Counted from the first letter of the stretch, positions 24,624-36,291 are shown. The stretch is DNA of 64,000 nt from Desulfovibrio sp. 86 (GCF_902702915.1 NZ_LR738849.1:2930001-2994000), one strand, 5' to 3'. The notes: generated by a model from the letters alone, not told the origin. Translations and numbers: made by a program.

Positions 24624-25898
24624 TTCGAGGCCCTCAAGGCAAAGGGCCAGGTCTTCAAGAGATTCGCGCCGCCTGATGAGCCTTGCCGTGCCGTCGCTCT
24701 TTATGAGCACTTCGGCCGGGCGCTGACGCTGGTTGTAATTGGAACTCATAGTAAAACCATATGCGCCCGCGTCAAGTATGCCAAGCACATCTCCCTCACA
24801 TATTTCCGGAAGTTCGCGATCCTTGGCAAGGATGTCGCCGCTTTCGCAAATATTGCCCACAACGGTCTGCACCATGTTTTTGCGTGGAGTTCCGCCGGGT
24901 TCGCCGTAGATTTCAACGTCGTGGAAGGAATCGTACATGGCGGGGCGCACCAGAACGTTGAAGCCCAGGTCAGTGCCCACATAGCGCTTGTCGCCGTTGT
25001 TTTTTACGGCGTGCACGCTGCCAAGCAGCACGCTGCATTCGGCGGCCACATAGCGGCCCGGTTCAACAAGAAAGCGCCCGGCATAGCCGGTTTTTTCGGC
25101 CCAGTTGCTGATGAGGGCGTGCAGGCGGCTGCCAAGTTCCGCCATGTCCAGGCGGGCCTGCCCCTCGTACTTGTGGTAGGGGATGCCGAAACCGCCGCCG
25201 AAGTCGATGACTTCAAGCGTGTCCAGTGCGCCCTTGGGCAGTTGTTCGGCTAGATGCAGCAGCACTTCTGCGGCATTGAGGTAGCCTTCGGCCTCCATAA
25301 AGAGGGAGCCTATATGCTGGTTGACGCCCGCCAGGGTCATGTCGTGCTTTTTCAGCAGGGCAAAGACCTCGTCCATCTGGCCGGGGTTGACGCCGAACTT
25401 CGTCTCCTTGCCGGCGGTCACGACCTTGGCGTGGTGGCCTGCGCCGATGCCGGGATTAAAGCGCACCATAACCTTGCCGCCCTTGTTGATGGCGCCGAGG
25501 TCGTCCAGTTGGGAGAGCGAGTCCACGCTGACAAGCAGATTGTGCCCAAGGGCGTTTTGCAGCTCTCGGCGCGAATTGTTGTTGGAAATATACAGGATCT
25601 GTTCGGGTTTGAAGCCTGCAAGCTGATCCATGTACAGTTCGCCGGGGCTCATGGCATCCACCACCAGGCCTTCTTCACGCACCATGCGCAGCAGCGCGGG
25701 GTTGGCGTTGGCCTTGATGGAATAGTTGACGCCAAAGCCCGGATGGCTCGAAAGCCCCATGAGATCGCGGCACCGCTGGCGCAGCACGTCCTCATTATAC
25801 ACATAGAGCGGAGTGCCGAAGGTTTCTGCCAGTTCGCGCGGTGTGTGGCGGCCGTAAAAGTGTTGATTATCAGTATAACTGGAGCGAATGTCGGACAT
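24621..25898 (-). CDS. lysA: diaminopimelate decarboxylase
   Basis: The 425-residue PLP enzyme decarboxylates meso-diaminopimelate to L-lysine, the last step of lysine synthesis. The PLP lysine lies in NYSIKANANPALL (about 60), the phosphate-binding loop in GGGFGIPYHKY (about 234), the catalytic cysteine in NICESGDILA (about 350), and AGAYGFTMSSNYN near 382 completes the fold-type III signature. The ATG at 25898 has AGAGG 6 bp upstream. It appears monocistronic. Confidence 0.95.
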   Translation of the reverse strand: MSDIRSSYTDNQHFYGRHTPRELAETFGTPLYVYNEDVLRQRCRDLMGLSSHPGFGVNYSIKANANPALLRMVREEGLVVDAMSPGELYMDQLAGFKPEQILYISNNNSRRELQNALGHNLLVSVDSLSQLDDLGAINKGGKVMVRFNPGIGAGHHAKVVTAGKETKFGVNPGQMDEVFALLKKHDMTLAGVNQHIGSLFMEAEGYLNAAEVLLHLAEQLPKGALDTLEVIDFGGGFGIPYHKYEGQARLDMAELGSRLHALISNWAEKTGYAGRFLVEPGRYVAAECSVLLGSVHAVKNNGDKRYVGTDLGFNVLVRPAMYDSFHDVEIYGEPGGTPRKNMVQTVVGNICESGDILAKDRELPEICEGDVLGILDAGAYGFTMSSNYNQRQRPAEVLIKSDGTARLIRRRESLEDLALCLEGLE

Positions 25899-26186
25899 AG
25901 ATACCTCTGGGATGCCTCAAAAATTTCTGTTGCTGCCCGCGCCCGGGCAGTAGATCACCTCTGGGGGGTAATTTACAATTATCCCGGTCATGGTGTGCAC
26001 TGTCAAGCCTTGGCCCGGCGCAGGAGCGCCCGTGCGCACTGGCGCATTGACATAAAAAGCCTGTCGTGTTTTGGTTCTTTTTTTGATAACGGGCGCTTTT
26101 CATGCGCTTGTGCCGCAGGACAGCGCATATGGAACCTTGCGGCAGGGCACCCGCCAATCGCCCACAGACCACCATTTGGAGTAGTT

Positions 26187-26609
26187 ATGCCTATCAAGAA
26201 AGGCGACACGGTGCGCGCGCACTATACGGGAACCCTGGAAGACGGCACAGTGTTTGACTCTTCGCGCGAACGCGACCCCCTGGAATTCGTCATGGGCAAA
26301 GGCATGCTCATTCCCGGCTTTGAGTCTGCCGTGGAAGGACGCGAAGCCGGTGAGACCGTCACCGTGACCATCGCCCCGGCCGAAGCCTATGGCGAAGCCG
26401 ACCCGGAACTGGTGTTCACCGTGGCCCGCGGCCAGGTGCCGGATCACATCCCCCTCAATGTGGGCGTGCCCCTGCAACTGTCCAATGAACAGGGCCAGAT
26501 GGATGTGACCATTACTGAAGTGACCGCCGATGAAGTGACCCTTGACGCCAACCATCCCTTGGCGGGCAAGGCTCTCACGTTTGAAATCGAGATCGTCGGC
26601 GTCAACTAG
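26187..26609 (+). CDS. FKBP-type peptidyl-prolyl isomerase (SlyD-like)
   Basis: Start at ATG 26187, with GGAG 6 bp upstream, gives 140 residues. The FKBP half is GDTVRAHYTGTLEDGTVFD and FVMGKGMLIPGFESAVEG; the middle AYGEADPELVFTV...VPLQLSN is the insert-in-flap domain of SlyD-like proteins; the C-terminus returns to FKBP with HPLAGKALTFEIEI. It speeds proline isomerisation and acts as a chaperone in the cytoplasm (no signal peptide). The His-rich metal-binding tail of E. coli SlyD is absent. The same frame is open far upstream but antisense to lysA and not coding. Confidence 0.92.
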   Translation: MPIKKGDTVRAHYTGTLEDGTVFDSSRERDPLEFVMGKGMLIPGFESAVEGREAGETVTVTIAPAEAYGEADPELVFTVARGQVPDHIPLNVGVPLQLSNEQGQMDVTITEVTADEVTLDANHPLAGKALTFEIEIVGVN

Positions 26610-26619
26610 AGCAGGCATC

Positions 26620-26651
26620 AGGCCGGCGGGCGACAGTCTGCCGGCCTTTTT
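26620..26651 (+). terminator. intrinsic terminator after the FKBP gene
   Basis: AGGCCGGC (26620-26627) pairs with GCCGGCCT (26640-26647), with a 12-base loop, followed by TTTT. It starts about 10 bp after the stop codon. Confidence 0.85.
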
Positions 26652-26767
26652 CAAGGCATTGCGCCATGTGGCTGTCCGGAATTATTGCGGCCCGGCCCAT
26701 ATCGGCGGAAGAGTTTCAGAACGATTTTTTTTGATGCGTCAGCCCCTTTTTCGACGCGAGGTTGTAT

Positions 26768-28960
<2,193 letters not shown>

Positions 28961-29021
28961 GCGTTTTGACGGGCGGTATTGAACCCGCCTGCGGTTTCCG
29001 CATAAAGGCGGCATGTTTCTG

Positions 29022-29050
29022 TTGACAGCAGGCGGGGACATGTGTAGGTT
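29022..29050 (+). promoter_or_regulatory. trp operon promoter
   Basis: TTGACA (29022-29027) and TAGGTT (29045-29050) are separated by 17 bp. Transcription would start near 29057, about 24 bases before the leader peptide. Confidence 0.75.
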
Positions 29051-29080
29051 CACAAAAAAGTAAAGGACTCAGGTATTCGC

Positions 29081-29170
29081 ATGAACTCTTTCCCCAACAC
29101 CATTTCTTGCAGCTATCAGGGCTGGTGGTGGCGCAATCAACTGCGTGGGGGAGACGTGCGGGCTAACTAG
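29081..29170 (+). CDS. trpL: trp leader peptide
   Basis: A 29-residue reading frame with three consecutive tryptophan codons (TGG at 29123-29131, residues 15-17) directly before the trp structural genes. This is the hallmark of attenuation: a ribosome stalls at the Trp codons when charged tRNA-Trp is scarce and changes the folding of the RNA behind it. The last third of the frame contains GGGGAGACG (29148-29156), complementary to the 5' arm of the terminator. The upstream ribosome site is weak (AGGA at about 29065, or AGGT at 29071). Confidence 0.88.
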   Translation: MNSFPNTISCSYQGWWWRNQLRGGDVRAN

Positions 29171-29233
29171 TTCCGATACGTTGGCATAGCTGTATTCAGG
29201 CGCCGTCTCCCCACAGGAGACGGCGCTTTTTTT
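29148..29233 (+). terminator. trp attenuator (terminator with competing antiterminator)
   Basis: The terminator is GCGCCGTCTCC (29200-29210) paired with GGAGACGGCGC (29216-29226), followed by seven T residues. The alternative pairing is GGGGAGACG (29148-29156), inside the leader peptide, with CGTCTCCCC (29204-29212), which removes the 5' terminator arm. Stalling at the Trp codons would favour the second fold and allow transcription into trpE. The pairings are directly visible; the mechanism is established for trp leaders. Confidence 0.85.
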
Positions 29234-29262
29234 GTATGTTTAAAACCCAAAGGATGCGGCAG

Positions 29263-30717
29263 ATGAAAGAGAACGGTGACAAGTTGCACTCGATTACGCT
29301 GCGCCAGTCTGCCCGCTGGTTGCCAGCGGATATGGATACGCCCATCAGCCTGTTTATGGGCATGGTGGGCGCGGGCAATGGCATTTTGCTGGAAAGCGCC
29401 GAAGTTGACGGCCGTTGGGGCCGCTACAGTATCCTTGCCTGCGACCCGGCCCTCTTTATCTTCTGCCGCGAGGGCAAGCTGGTTGTGGACGTGAAGGATC
29501 AGAGGCTGGCCTCCCTCGCCGCCTTTGAAGGACGCCCCTTTGTGGAGGGGCTGCGGGAACTTATGGGCAGCCTTGAAATTGCGCCGCCGGAAAACATAGC
29601 CGGTCTGCCGCCCATAACCCGCGCCCTGTACGGCTACCTTGGCTTCGGCATGGCGGGGCTGTTCAATCCCACCCTGGCCAGCATCATGCCCGAAAACGAG
29701 GCCGACTGCATACTCATGCTGCCTGCAACGGTGCTGGTCTTTGACCATCTGTACAACCGTCTCTGCCAGGTGAGCCTTGGCGAGCACCGCGCCCTGCAAA
29801 GCGCCCGACAGTCTCTGGAGCCGCGCGCCGCCAGGGGTTCCGGGCCGGACATCGACCCGGACAAGGTGTGCGCCGAACCCGGCGAAGAGGGCTATAAGGA
29901 CTTCGTGCGCAGGATCAAGGAGATGCTGCGCCAGGGGGAAGCCATCCAGGTGGTGCCCTCGGTGCGGTTCTCCACGCCCTTCATGGGCAATCCCTTTGAG
30001 CTTTACAGGCGCATGCGCCGTTTCAACGCTTCGCCCTACATGTTCTACATGTCTTTTCCCGAACTGACGCTTTTCGGCTCTTCGCCCGAGGTTATGGTGC
30101 GCTGCACTGCGGGTTGCCTGCAGCTTTCGCCCATAGCCGGCACACGCAAGCGCGGAGCCGACGATTTGGAAGACGCCCGCCTGGCGGCCGAGCTTCGCGA
30201 CGACCCCAAGGAGCGCGCGGAGCATGTCATGCTGGTGGATCTGGGCCGCAACGACCTTGGCCGCGTGGCCCGGCCCGGCACGGTGAATCTGGAGCGCTAC
30301 ATGGAAGTGGAGCGGTACTCCCACGTCATGCACCTCACGAGCCGGGTTTCGGCTCGTCTGGATGCGGGGCTGGACGCCCTGGACGTGCTGGCGGCCACCT
30401 TTCCGGCGGGCACGGTTTCCGGCGCGCCCAAGATCCGCGCCATGCAGATCATCCGCGAGCTTGAAGGACGCAGCCGTGGCCCCTACGCGGGCTGCATCGG
30501 CTGGCTGGGACTCGACAAGGACAGCGTGAATCTGGACATGGGCATCACCATCCGCAGTATGTGGCTGCGCGACAACAGGCTTTTCTGGCAGGCGGGCGGG
30601 GGCATCGTCCACGACTCGGACCCGGATATGGAATGGAAAGAAGTGTGCAATAAATCAGCCATTATGCGCCTGGCCCTGCGTGCGGAGGACGAAGAAAATG
30701 TTCTTGCTCATAGATAA
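29263..30717 (+). CDS. trpE: anthranilate synthase component I
   Basis: Start chosen at ATG 29263, with AAAGGA 8 bp upstream; two earlier in-frame ATGs (29236, 29254) abut the attenuator T-run. The 484-residue protein converts chorismate plus ammonia (from TrpG) to anthranilate. Near the N-terminus GILLESAEV contains the LLES motif that binds tryptophan for feedback inhibition. The chorismate-binding domain shows IQVVPSVRFS, SPEVMVRC, SPIAGTRKRG, DLGRNDLGRV and GTVSGAPKIRAM. It overlaps the trpGD start by 20 bp. Confidence 0.97.
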   Translation: MKENGDKLHSITLRQSARWLPADMDTPISLFMGMVGAGNGILLESAEVDGRWGRYSILACDPALFIFCREGKLVVDVKDQRLASLAAFEGRPFVEGLRELMGSLEIAPPENIAGLPPITRALYGYLGFGMAGLFNPTLASIMPENEADCILMLPATVLVFDHLYNRLCQVSLGEHRALQSARQSLEPRAARGSGPDIDPDKVCAEPGEEGYKDFVRRIKEMLRQGEAIQVVPSVRFSTPFMGNPFELYRRMRRFNASPYMFYMSFPELTLFGSSPEVMVRCTAGCLQLSPIAGTRKRGADDLEDARLAAELRDDPKERAEHVMLVDLGRNDLGRVARPGTVNLERYMEVERYSHVMHLTSRVSARLDAGLDALDVLAATFPAGTVSGAPKIRAMQIIRELEGRSRGPYAGCIGWLGLDKDSVNLDMGITIRSMWLRDNRLFWQAGGGIVHDSDPDMEWKEVCNKSAIMRLALRAEDEENVLAHR

Positions 30718-32290
30718 CTACGATTCCTTCACCTACAATCTTGTGCAGGCGTTCTACGCCCTTGGGCACAAGCCTGTGGTGCTGCACAATGACGACCCGG
30801 CTGTGCTGGAAATGGCCGCCAACCCGGAACTTGCCATGGTCTGCATCTCTCCGGGGCCGGGGCATCCTGCCAATGCGGGTTTTTGCCCCGAATTCCTCAA
30901 ACGCCTGAGCCCCAAGATTCCCGTGCTGGGCGTGTGCCTGGGGCATCAGCTGCTCGGCCTGCACGCCGGGGCGCGGGTAGAGGTCGGCCCCTGCATCATG
31001 CACGGCAAACAGTCGGAAATCGTGCACGACGGTATGGGCCTGTTCTCGGGCCTGCCCAACCCCATGCGGGTGGGGCGTTACCATTCGCTGGTGGTGCGGG
31101 CCGATGAGGACGCTGAAAATCCCCGCTTCACGGTGACGGCTCGCGGCCCGGAAGGCGAAGTCATGGCCCTGCGCTACAATGACCGCCCCTGGGTGGGGGT
31201 TCAGTTCCATCCCGAATCGGTGCTCACGCCCGACGGCCTGCGGCTGCTGGGCAACTTCCCCCAGTCCGTCATGGGCGCGGGGAGCGACGCCAGCGACTTT
31301 GCGACCATTCTGGACACGCTGGCCCGTGGAGAAGACCTCAGTGCGGAGATGGCGGCAGCCGGTTTTGCCGCGCTTATGGACGGAAAAATGAGTCCGGCCC
31401 AGGCGGGCAGCTTTCTCATCGGGCTTCGCATGAAGGGCGAAAGCGCCCTTGAGCTGGCCCACGCCACCCGCGCCGCCCTGGCCAGGGCCGTGCGCGTGGA
31501 CGGCATCTCCGGCACGACCATTGACGTGGTGGGCACCGGCGGCGACGGGCGCAACTCTTTCAACTGCTCCACGGCCACGTCCCTCGTCCTGGCAGGGATG
31601 GGGTACAGGGTTGTGAAGCACGGCGGGCGCGCCGTTTCTTCCAAATGCGGCAGCGCCGACGCTCTGGAGGCTTTGGGCATCGCTCTGGACAACAATCCGG
31701 CCTCTGTGGCCGAAATGGTCAAACGGCGCAACTTCGCCTTTTTATTCGCGCCGTATTTTCATCCGTCCTTCGCCAACATCGGCCCTGTGCGCAAGGAACT
31801 CGGCGTGCGTACGCTTTTCAACATCCTCGGCCCCATGATCAACCCGGCCCGCCCCAGCCACCTGCTCATGGGGGTGGCCCGCCCGGAACTGGTGAACCTT
31901 GTGGCCGAAACCCTCCTTCAGTCGCCGCTTTACCGGGCCGCCGTGGTCTGCGGCGCTGGCAACTATGATGAAATAACGCCCATTGGCCCTGCCCAGATGG
32001 CCGTGCTGCACGCGGGCGCCATGACGCAGATGACCCTTGACCCTGCGGACTTCGGCATCGAACCCTGCTCGGTGGAAGACCTTTCGGTCAACGGCAAGGA
32101 CGAGGCCGTTGCTGTGCTCAAGGACATTCTGGACGGCAATGGGCCACGCGCCATGATGGACATGGTCACGCTCAATGTGGGCCTGGCCATCTACCTTCTG
32201 GAAGAAAATATGGACATGGCCCTGTGCATGGCCCGTGCCCGCGAAGCCGTGAGCGGCGGTTTCGGCAGGAAGGTGCTGCATGCTGCTTGA
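30698..32290 (+). CDS. trpGD: anthranilate synthase glutaminase fused to anthranilate phosphoribosyltransferase
   Basis: Start at ATG 30698 (MFLLIDNYDSF), with GGAGG about 9 bp upstream, giving 530 residues. Residues 1-190 form a class I glutaminase with nucleophile Cys80 in GVCLGHQ and the HPES dyad near 171. From about residue 205 it is TrpD, with GTGGDGRNSFNCSTATSLV binding PRPP, and VVKHGGRAVSSKCGSADALE. The same fusion is known in E. coli. It hydrolyses glutamine for TrpE and then joins anthranilate to phosphoribosyl pyrophosphate. Confidence 0.96.
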   Translation: MFLLIDNYDSFTYNLVQAFYALGHKPVVLHNDDPAVLEMAANPELAMVCISPGPGHPANAGFCPEFLKRLSPKIPVLGVCLGHQLLGLHAGARVEVGPCIMHGKQSEIVHDGMGLFSGLPNPMRVGRYHSLVVRADEDAENPRFTVTARGPEGEVMALRYNDRPWVGVQFHPESVLTPDGLRLLGNFPQSVMGAGSDASDFATILDTLARGEDLSAEMAAAGFAALMDGKMSPAQAGSFLIGLRMKGESALELAHATRAALARAVRVDGISGTTIDVVGTGGDGRNSFNCSTATSLVLAGMGYRVVKHGGRAVSSKCGSADALEALGIALDNNPASVAEMVKRRNFAFLFAPYFHPSFANIGPVRKELGVRTLFNILGPMINPARPSHLLMGVARPELVNLVAETLLQSPLYRAAVVCGAGNYDEITPIGPAQMAVLHAGAMTQMTLDPADFGIEPCSVEDLSVNGKDEAVAVLKDILDGNGPRAMMDMVTLNVGLAIYLLEENMDMALCMARAREAVSGGFGRKVLHAA

Positions 32291-33170
32291 GCGCTTTCGC
32301 ACGGCCAAACAGGCGGAGGTGGACGCCCTGCGCCTGCTGGCGGACCATGGCGGCATGCCCGCGCCTCTTGAGGGGCCGCGGCCGGATTTTCTGGCGGCTC
32401 TGCGCGGCGCGTCCGGCTCCCCTGTTGTCATTGAGGGCCGTCCCCTAACGGTTGTGGCGGAATACAAAAGAGCCTCGCCCTCGCGCGGCATTATCTGCGA
32501 AAGCCTTGAGGTGGAAGAGGTGGCGCGCCAGTATGCTGCGGCAGGGGCCGCCTGCCTCTCCATCCTGACGGAAGCCGCGCATTTTCGCGGTTGTCTGGAG
32601 TATCTGGAGCGGGCGGCGGAGGCTGGTCTGTACGCGGGTGCGCGGCCGCCCCTGCTGCGCAAGGATTTCATCTTTGATCCCTTGCAGGTGGCAGCCACGG
32701 CGGCTACCCCGGCATCGGCCCTTCTGCTTATTGTGCGGCTTACGCCGGACGTAAACACGTTGCGAGCCCTGCGTGAACAGGCTGAAAGCCACGGCATGCA
32801 GGCAGTGGTCGAGGTTTTTGACCGTGATGACCTGCGGATCGCGCGTGAGAGCGGGGCGCGCATCATACAGGTCAACGCCCGCGATCTGGAAACACTGAAG
32901 ACAGACAGGGGTGCAGCTCTTAATCTGGCCCACGCCTGCCCCCCGCAGAAAGGCGAAACCTGGATAGCCGCCAGCGGCATCGGCAGGGGCGAACATCTGC
33001 TGGCAGCCGCGCAGGCTGGCTTCCACGCCGCTCTTGTGGGCAGTTCCCTTATGGAGGGAGCGCAGCCGGGTCGCGCGTTGTCGAATCTGCTGGAAGAAGC
33101 GGTGAACGGCGCGCGCGCCCTTGGCGAAAGCCGGGAAAAGCCGGGGGAGGGCGGCGGTCATGCTCATTAA
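32280..33170 (+). CDS. trpC: indole-3-glycerol-phosphate synthase
   Basis: The 296-residue TIM-barrel enzyme closes the ring to indole-3-glycerol phosphate. Motifs: VVAEYKRASPSRG with the catalytic lysine (about 60), LLRKDFIFDP (about 124), VEVFDRDDLRIA (about 178), VNARDLETLKTD (about 199) and WIAASGIGRGEH (about 227). It is monofunctional here; trpF follows as a separate gene. The start overlaps the trpGD stop by 11 bp and the end overlaps trpF by 11 bp. Confidence 0.95.
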   Translation: MLLERFRTAKQAEVDALRLLADHGGMPAPLEGPRPDFLAALRGASGSPVVIEGRPLTVVAEYKRASPSRGIICESLEVEEVARQYAAAGAACLSILTEAAHFRGCLEYLERAAEAGLYAGARPPLLRKDFIFDPLQVAATAATPASALLLIVRLTPDVNTLRALREQAESHGMQAVVEVFDRDDLRIARESGARIIQVNARDLETLKTDRGAALNLAHACPPQKGETWIAASGIGRGEHLLAAAQAGFHAALVGSSLMEGAQPGRALSNLLEEAVNGARALGESREKPGEGGGHAH

Positions 33171-33795
33171 GGTCTGCGGTCTCACCCGCCAGCAGGATCT
33201 GGATATGGCGTCCTCACTGGGAGCGGGCATGTGCGGCTTCATCTTTCACGCCCCAAGCCCACGGAACGTGACCCCCGCCCATGTGGCATCCCTTGAAAGC
33301 GGAACAATGCTGCGCGTGGGCGTTTTTGTGAACCAGAACGCGGACGAGATCTGCCGCATAATGGCTGAGGCGCGGCTGGACATGGCCCAGTTGCACGGCA
33401 GGCAGGATGTGGACTGCGCCAGAACCGTGGGAGTGCAAAGGGTCATACGGGTCATCTGGCCCGGCCGTTACTGCCACAGGGCGCTGCTCTACAATGAGCT
33501 GCAAAAACATGCCGGGGCCTGCGCCTGCTATCTGCTTGACGCCGGTCTCACTGGGGGTGGCAGCGGAACCCGCCTGGACTGGCAGGATCTGAGCCATCTG
33601 CCTGCCCCGCATCCCTGGCTGTTGGCAGGGGGCTTAAGTGCGGATACTGTGGGACAGGCCCTACGTCTCTGCTCACCTGACGGCATTGATTTGAATTCTG
33701 GCGTTGAAGATGCGCCTGGCCTGAAAAATGCGCAAAAGCTGGCAGCCGCTCTTGGGGTTGCCTCCAAACAGAAAGGCAATGGGTATTTGTCATGA
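33160..33795 (+). CDS. trpF: phosphoribosylanthranilate isomerase
   Basis: Start at ATG 33160 ([13 protein letters not shown]), preceded by GGAGG at 9 bp, giving 211 residues. The catalytic Cys is in KVCGLT (residue 6), then [36 protein letters not shown] with the catalytic Asp, and [11 protein letters not shown] binding the substrate phosphate. It catalyses the Amadori rearrangement of phosphoribosylanthranilate. Its TGA overlaps the trpB ATG by 4 bp. Confidence 0.95.
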   Translation: MLIKVCGLTRQQDLDMASSLGAGMCGFIFHAPSPRNVTPAHVASLESGTMLRVGVFVNQNADEICRIMAEARLDMAQLHGRQDVDCARTVGVQRVIRVIWPGRYCHRALLYNELQKHAGACACYLLDAGLTGGGSGTRLDWQDLSHLPAPHPWLLAGGLSADTVGQALRLCSPDGIDLNSGVEDAPGLKNAQKLAAALGVASKQKGNGYLS

Positions 33796-34982
33796 AAAAC
33801 AGATATTTTGGCGAGTTCGGCGGCTGCTTTGTGCCTGAGCTGCTCATGCCGCCGCTTATGGAAGTGGAAGCGGCCATGCACAGCATCTATCCCACCGAGG
33901 CCTTTCAGGCCGAGTTGCAGGATCTGCTGCACAATTATGCCGGACGTGAAACCCCTCTGACCCATTGCCCCACGCTGTCGCGTGAACTGGGCTTTGACCT
34001 CTGGCTCAAGCGGGAAGATCTGCTGCACACGGGTGCGCACAAGGTGAACAATACGCTGGGTCAGGCGCTGCTTGCCAAACATATGGGCAAGACGGCCCTT
34101 GTGGCCGAAACCGGCGCGGGGCAGCACGGCGTGGCCACGGCCGCCGCCGCCGCCCGTCTGGGACTGGAATGCACGGTCTACATGGGCGCTGAAGACGTGG
34201 AGCGTCAGTCCCCCAACGTCATGCGCATGAAGCTTCTGGGCGCTACCGTCAACCCTGTTGAGAGCGGAACCCGCACCCTCAAGGACGCCATTAACGAAGC
34301 CCTGCGCGCATGGATCAGCAGCCAGGAAACCACCCATTACTGTTTCGGCACGGCAGCCGGGCCGCATCCCTTCCCCTTGCTGGTGCGTGAACTGCAAAGC
34401 GTCATTGGCCGCGAAACCCGCGCCCAGATGCTTGAAAAAACCGGCAAGCTGCCAGACGCCGTTGTGGCCTGCGTCGGCGGCGGCTCCAACGCCATAGGCA
34501 TGTTCCATCCCTTCCTTGAGGATGCGAGCGTGCGCATTATCGGCGTGGAGGCGGCAGGCACCGGCGAGCCGGGCTGCTTCAACTCCGCCCCCCTCAACCT
34601 GGGCGCGCCTGGCGTGCTGCATGGCGCGTACAGCATGCTTTTGCAAAACAATGACGGTCAGGTGGAACCTTCGCATTCCATTTCCGCCGGTCTGGACTAT
34701 CCCGGCGTGGGCCCCGAGCATTCCTGGCTGCACAAGACCGGCCGTGCACAGTACGGCATGGTCAAGGACGGCAACGCCCTGACCGCGTTCCAGCGCCTGT
34801 GCCGCGCCGAGGGCATCCTGCCCGCTCTGGAGTCTTCCCATGCGCTGGCATGGGTGTTTGACCATCCGCAGGAATTCAAACCGGGGCAGCAGGTGGTGGT
34901 CAATCTTTCAGGCCGGGGAGACAAAGACCTTGGCATCATCAACAAGGCCCTGGGTTTTGCCCAGGGGCAGGGCGAGGTGTAG
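33792..34982 (+). CDS. trpB: tryptophan synthase beta subunit
   Basis: The 396-residue PLP enzyme joins indole and serine. Signatures: [16 protein letters not shown] at the N-terminus, [16 protein letters not shown] with the PLP lysine (about 87), [13 protein letters not shown] with the catalytic Glu, [12 protein letters not shown] binding the PLP phosphate, and [16 protein letters not shown]. Length is normal for TrpB1, the form that partners TrpA. It begins in a 4-bp overlap with trpF and ends 2 bp before trpA. Confidence 0.97.
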   Translation: MKNRYFGEFGGCFVPELLMPPLMEVEAAMHSIYPTEAFQAELQDLLHNYAGRETPLTHCPTLSRELGFDLWLKREDLLHTGAHKVNNTLGQALLAKHMGKTALVAETGAGQHGVATAAAAARLGLECTVYMGAEDVERQSPNVMRMKLLGATVNPVESGTRTLKDAINEALRAWISSQETTHYCFGTAAGPHPFPLLVRELQSVIGRETRAQMLEKTGKLPDAVVACVGGGSNAIGMFHPFLEDASVRIIGVEAAGTGEPGCFNSAPLNLGAPGVLHGAYSMLLQNNDGQVEPSHSISAGLDYPGVGPEHSWLHKTGRAQYGMVKDGNALTAFQRLCRAEGILPALESSHALAWVFDHPQEFKPGQQVVVNLSGRGDKDLGIINKALGFAQGQGEV

Positions 34983-34984
34983 TC

Positions 34985-35752
34985 ATGAACCTGCTTGAAG
35001 AAAAAATTCGTAAGGCCACTGCCGCAGGGCGTCCGGCTCTGATCCCTTTTCTTACCGCCGGTTTCCCCAATCAGACGGACTTTTGGCCCACGCTGATGGA
35101 ACTGGACGAAAACGGCGCGGACATCATTGAAATTGGCGTGCCTTTTTCCGACCCGGTGGCTGACGGCCCCGTGGTTGAAGAAGCCTCACGCCGCGCCCTG
35201 AGCGACGGCGTAAACCTGCGCGGCATCCTGATGGATCTCATACAGCGCAAGGGCCTCATTCAAGCTGGCGTGGTGCTGATGGGCTATCTTAATCCCTTCT
35301 TGCAGTACGGCTATGAAAAGCTGGCGCATGACGCGGCCAGGGGAGGCGTTCACGGATTCATCGTGCCGGATCTGCCCCACGAGGAGGCAGAGCCGCTGCG
35401 CAACGCCCTGAAAAAAGAGGGCATAGCGCTTATCCCCCTGGTTGGCCCCAACACCAGCGCCGAACGCATGGCCCTGTATGCGGCCGAAGGCGAGGGCTAT
35501 GTCTATGTGGTCTCGGTTATGGGCATTACCGGCGAGCGCGGCAATGTGGCCCCAAAGGTTGCGGAAACCATGCGCCGGGCGCGCTCTGTCTTCAAACTGC
35601 CTCTTGCCCTGGGCTTCGGCCTGCGTGAACCGGCGCAGCTGGAAGATTTGCCAGACGACGCCCGGCCCGATGCCGTGGTTTTTGGCAGCGCCTTGCTCAA
35701 ACACCTTGACGAAGGCAAGAGCGCCGAAGAGTTCATGGCCCGCTGGAAGTAA
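34985..35752 (+). CDS. trpA: tryptophan synthase alpha subunit
   Basis: The 255-residue TIM barrel cleaves indole-3-glycerol phosphate and passes indole to TrpB through a tunnel. The catalytic Glu is in DIIEIGVPFSDPVADGP (about 49) and the catalytic Asp lies in the same stretch (about 60). GFIVPDLPHEE, VYVVSVMGITGERG and ALGFGLREPAQ complete the signature. It is the last gene of the operon. Confidence 0.97.
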   Translation: MNLLEEKIRKATAAGRPALIPFLTAGFPNQTDFWPTLMELDENGADIIEIGVPFSDPVADGPVVEEASRRALSDGVNLRGILMDLIQRKGLIQAGVVLMGYLNPFLQYGYEKLAHDAARGGVHGFIVPDLPHEEAEPLRNALKKEGIALIPLVGPNTSAERMALYAAEGEGYVYVVSVMGITGERGNVAPKVAETMRRARSVFKLPLALGFGLREPAQLEDLPDDARPDAVVFGSALLKHLDEGKSAEEFMARWK

Positions 35753-35814
35753 CACGCGGCTTATGGGTAGAGCGATTACGCTGTGAAAGGCTTTGTGAAG
35801 GTGGGAAAAAGGCT

Positions 35815-35871
35815 TTATGGGGGAGGGACCCTTTTGTACAAGGCTCTCCTCCCCCATGCCCCACCCCCTAA
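35815..35871. repeat. G-rich palindromic repeat (family R4), copy 2, after trpA
   Basis: TTTATGGGGGAGGGACCC, a central TTTTGTACAAGG palindrome and CTCCTCCCCCATGCCCC. It starts about 60 bp after the trpA stop and may help end the trp transcript. Confidence 0.65.
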
Positions 35872-35911
35872 AACTTTTATTGTAGTTGAGTGTATTACGA
35901 CGAGGTTTCTG

Positions 35912-36014
35912 ATCTGGAGCAGTTGACGACTGGAATAAGTTAGCTGCGCCACGACATGCGAATGGGCAGGCAAAAACCTGCCCATTCGTATGTCACGTAT
36001 AGAATGCTCTAAAG
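35912..36014. repeat. hairpin repeat ending in GAATGCTCTA
   Basis: Contains a GC-rich hairpin (CGAATGGGCAGG / CCTGCCCATTCG, about 35960-35988) nested in GACATGCG-type flanks and an end resembling R3 (AGAATGCTCTA). Between trpA and the next gene only repeats and signals are present. Confidence 0.5.
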
Positions 36015-36070
36015 CGGTTTTTTGGCGCTTGTATTTTTGGAAAGGCCACATGCCGATCCGCGTTTTCTTT

Positions 36071-36111
36071 ACCATAAAAGCCCTCTTCACGTTGAAGGGG
36101 GTTTTTATGGT
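36071..36111 (+). terminator. 19-bp hairpin terminator
   Basis: ACCATAAAAGCCCTCTTCA (36071-36089) pairs with TGAAGGGGGTTTTTATGGT (36093-36111), all Watson-Crick except two G-T pairs, with the loop CGT. T residues in the 3' arm suit an intrinsic terminator. It isolates the trp region from the iron-linked genes. Confidence 0.65.
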
Positions 36112-36191
36112 TAAAATAGTATATAATATAGGTATGTTATTAGTTAAATAAAATTTGTTTTTAAAATGTTGGAGAAAAAGGAGAAATGAGC

Positions 36192-36221
36192 TTGACATTG
36201 AAATTGAATTTCAATTACAAA
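36192..36221 (+). promoter_or_regulatory. promoter with Fur box upstream of the DUF2325 gene
   Basis: A perfect 19-bp palindrome ATTGAAATTGAATTTCAAT (36197-36215; 8-bp arms around TGA) lies between TTGACA (36192-36197) and TACAAA (36216-36221). Sequence and symmetry match a Fur box, and its position in the spacer would block RNA polymerase when iron is plentiful. The match to Fur is by eye. Confidence 0.7.
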
Positions 36222-36291
36222 TAGGTCAACGCGATTCACCCCCTAACGGCGCTTACCGCTTTGGCGGGCCCGACATAGCAAGGAGCAGGAC

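Noticed and set aside
36186..36224. 12-codon frame after AAGGAG overlapping the Fur box
   Set aside because: It lies across the -35 to -10 region, so it would not be transcribed from that promoter; probably chance.
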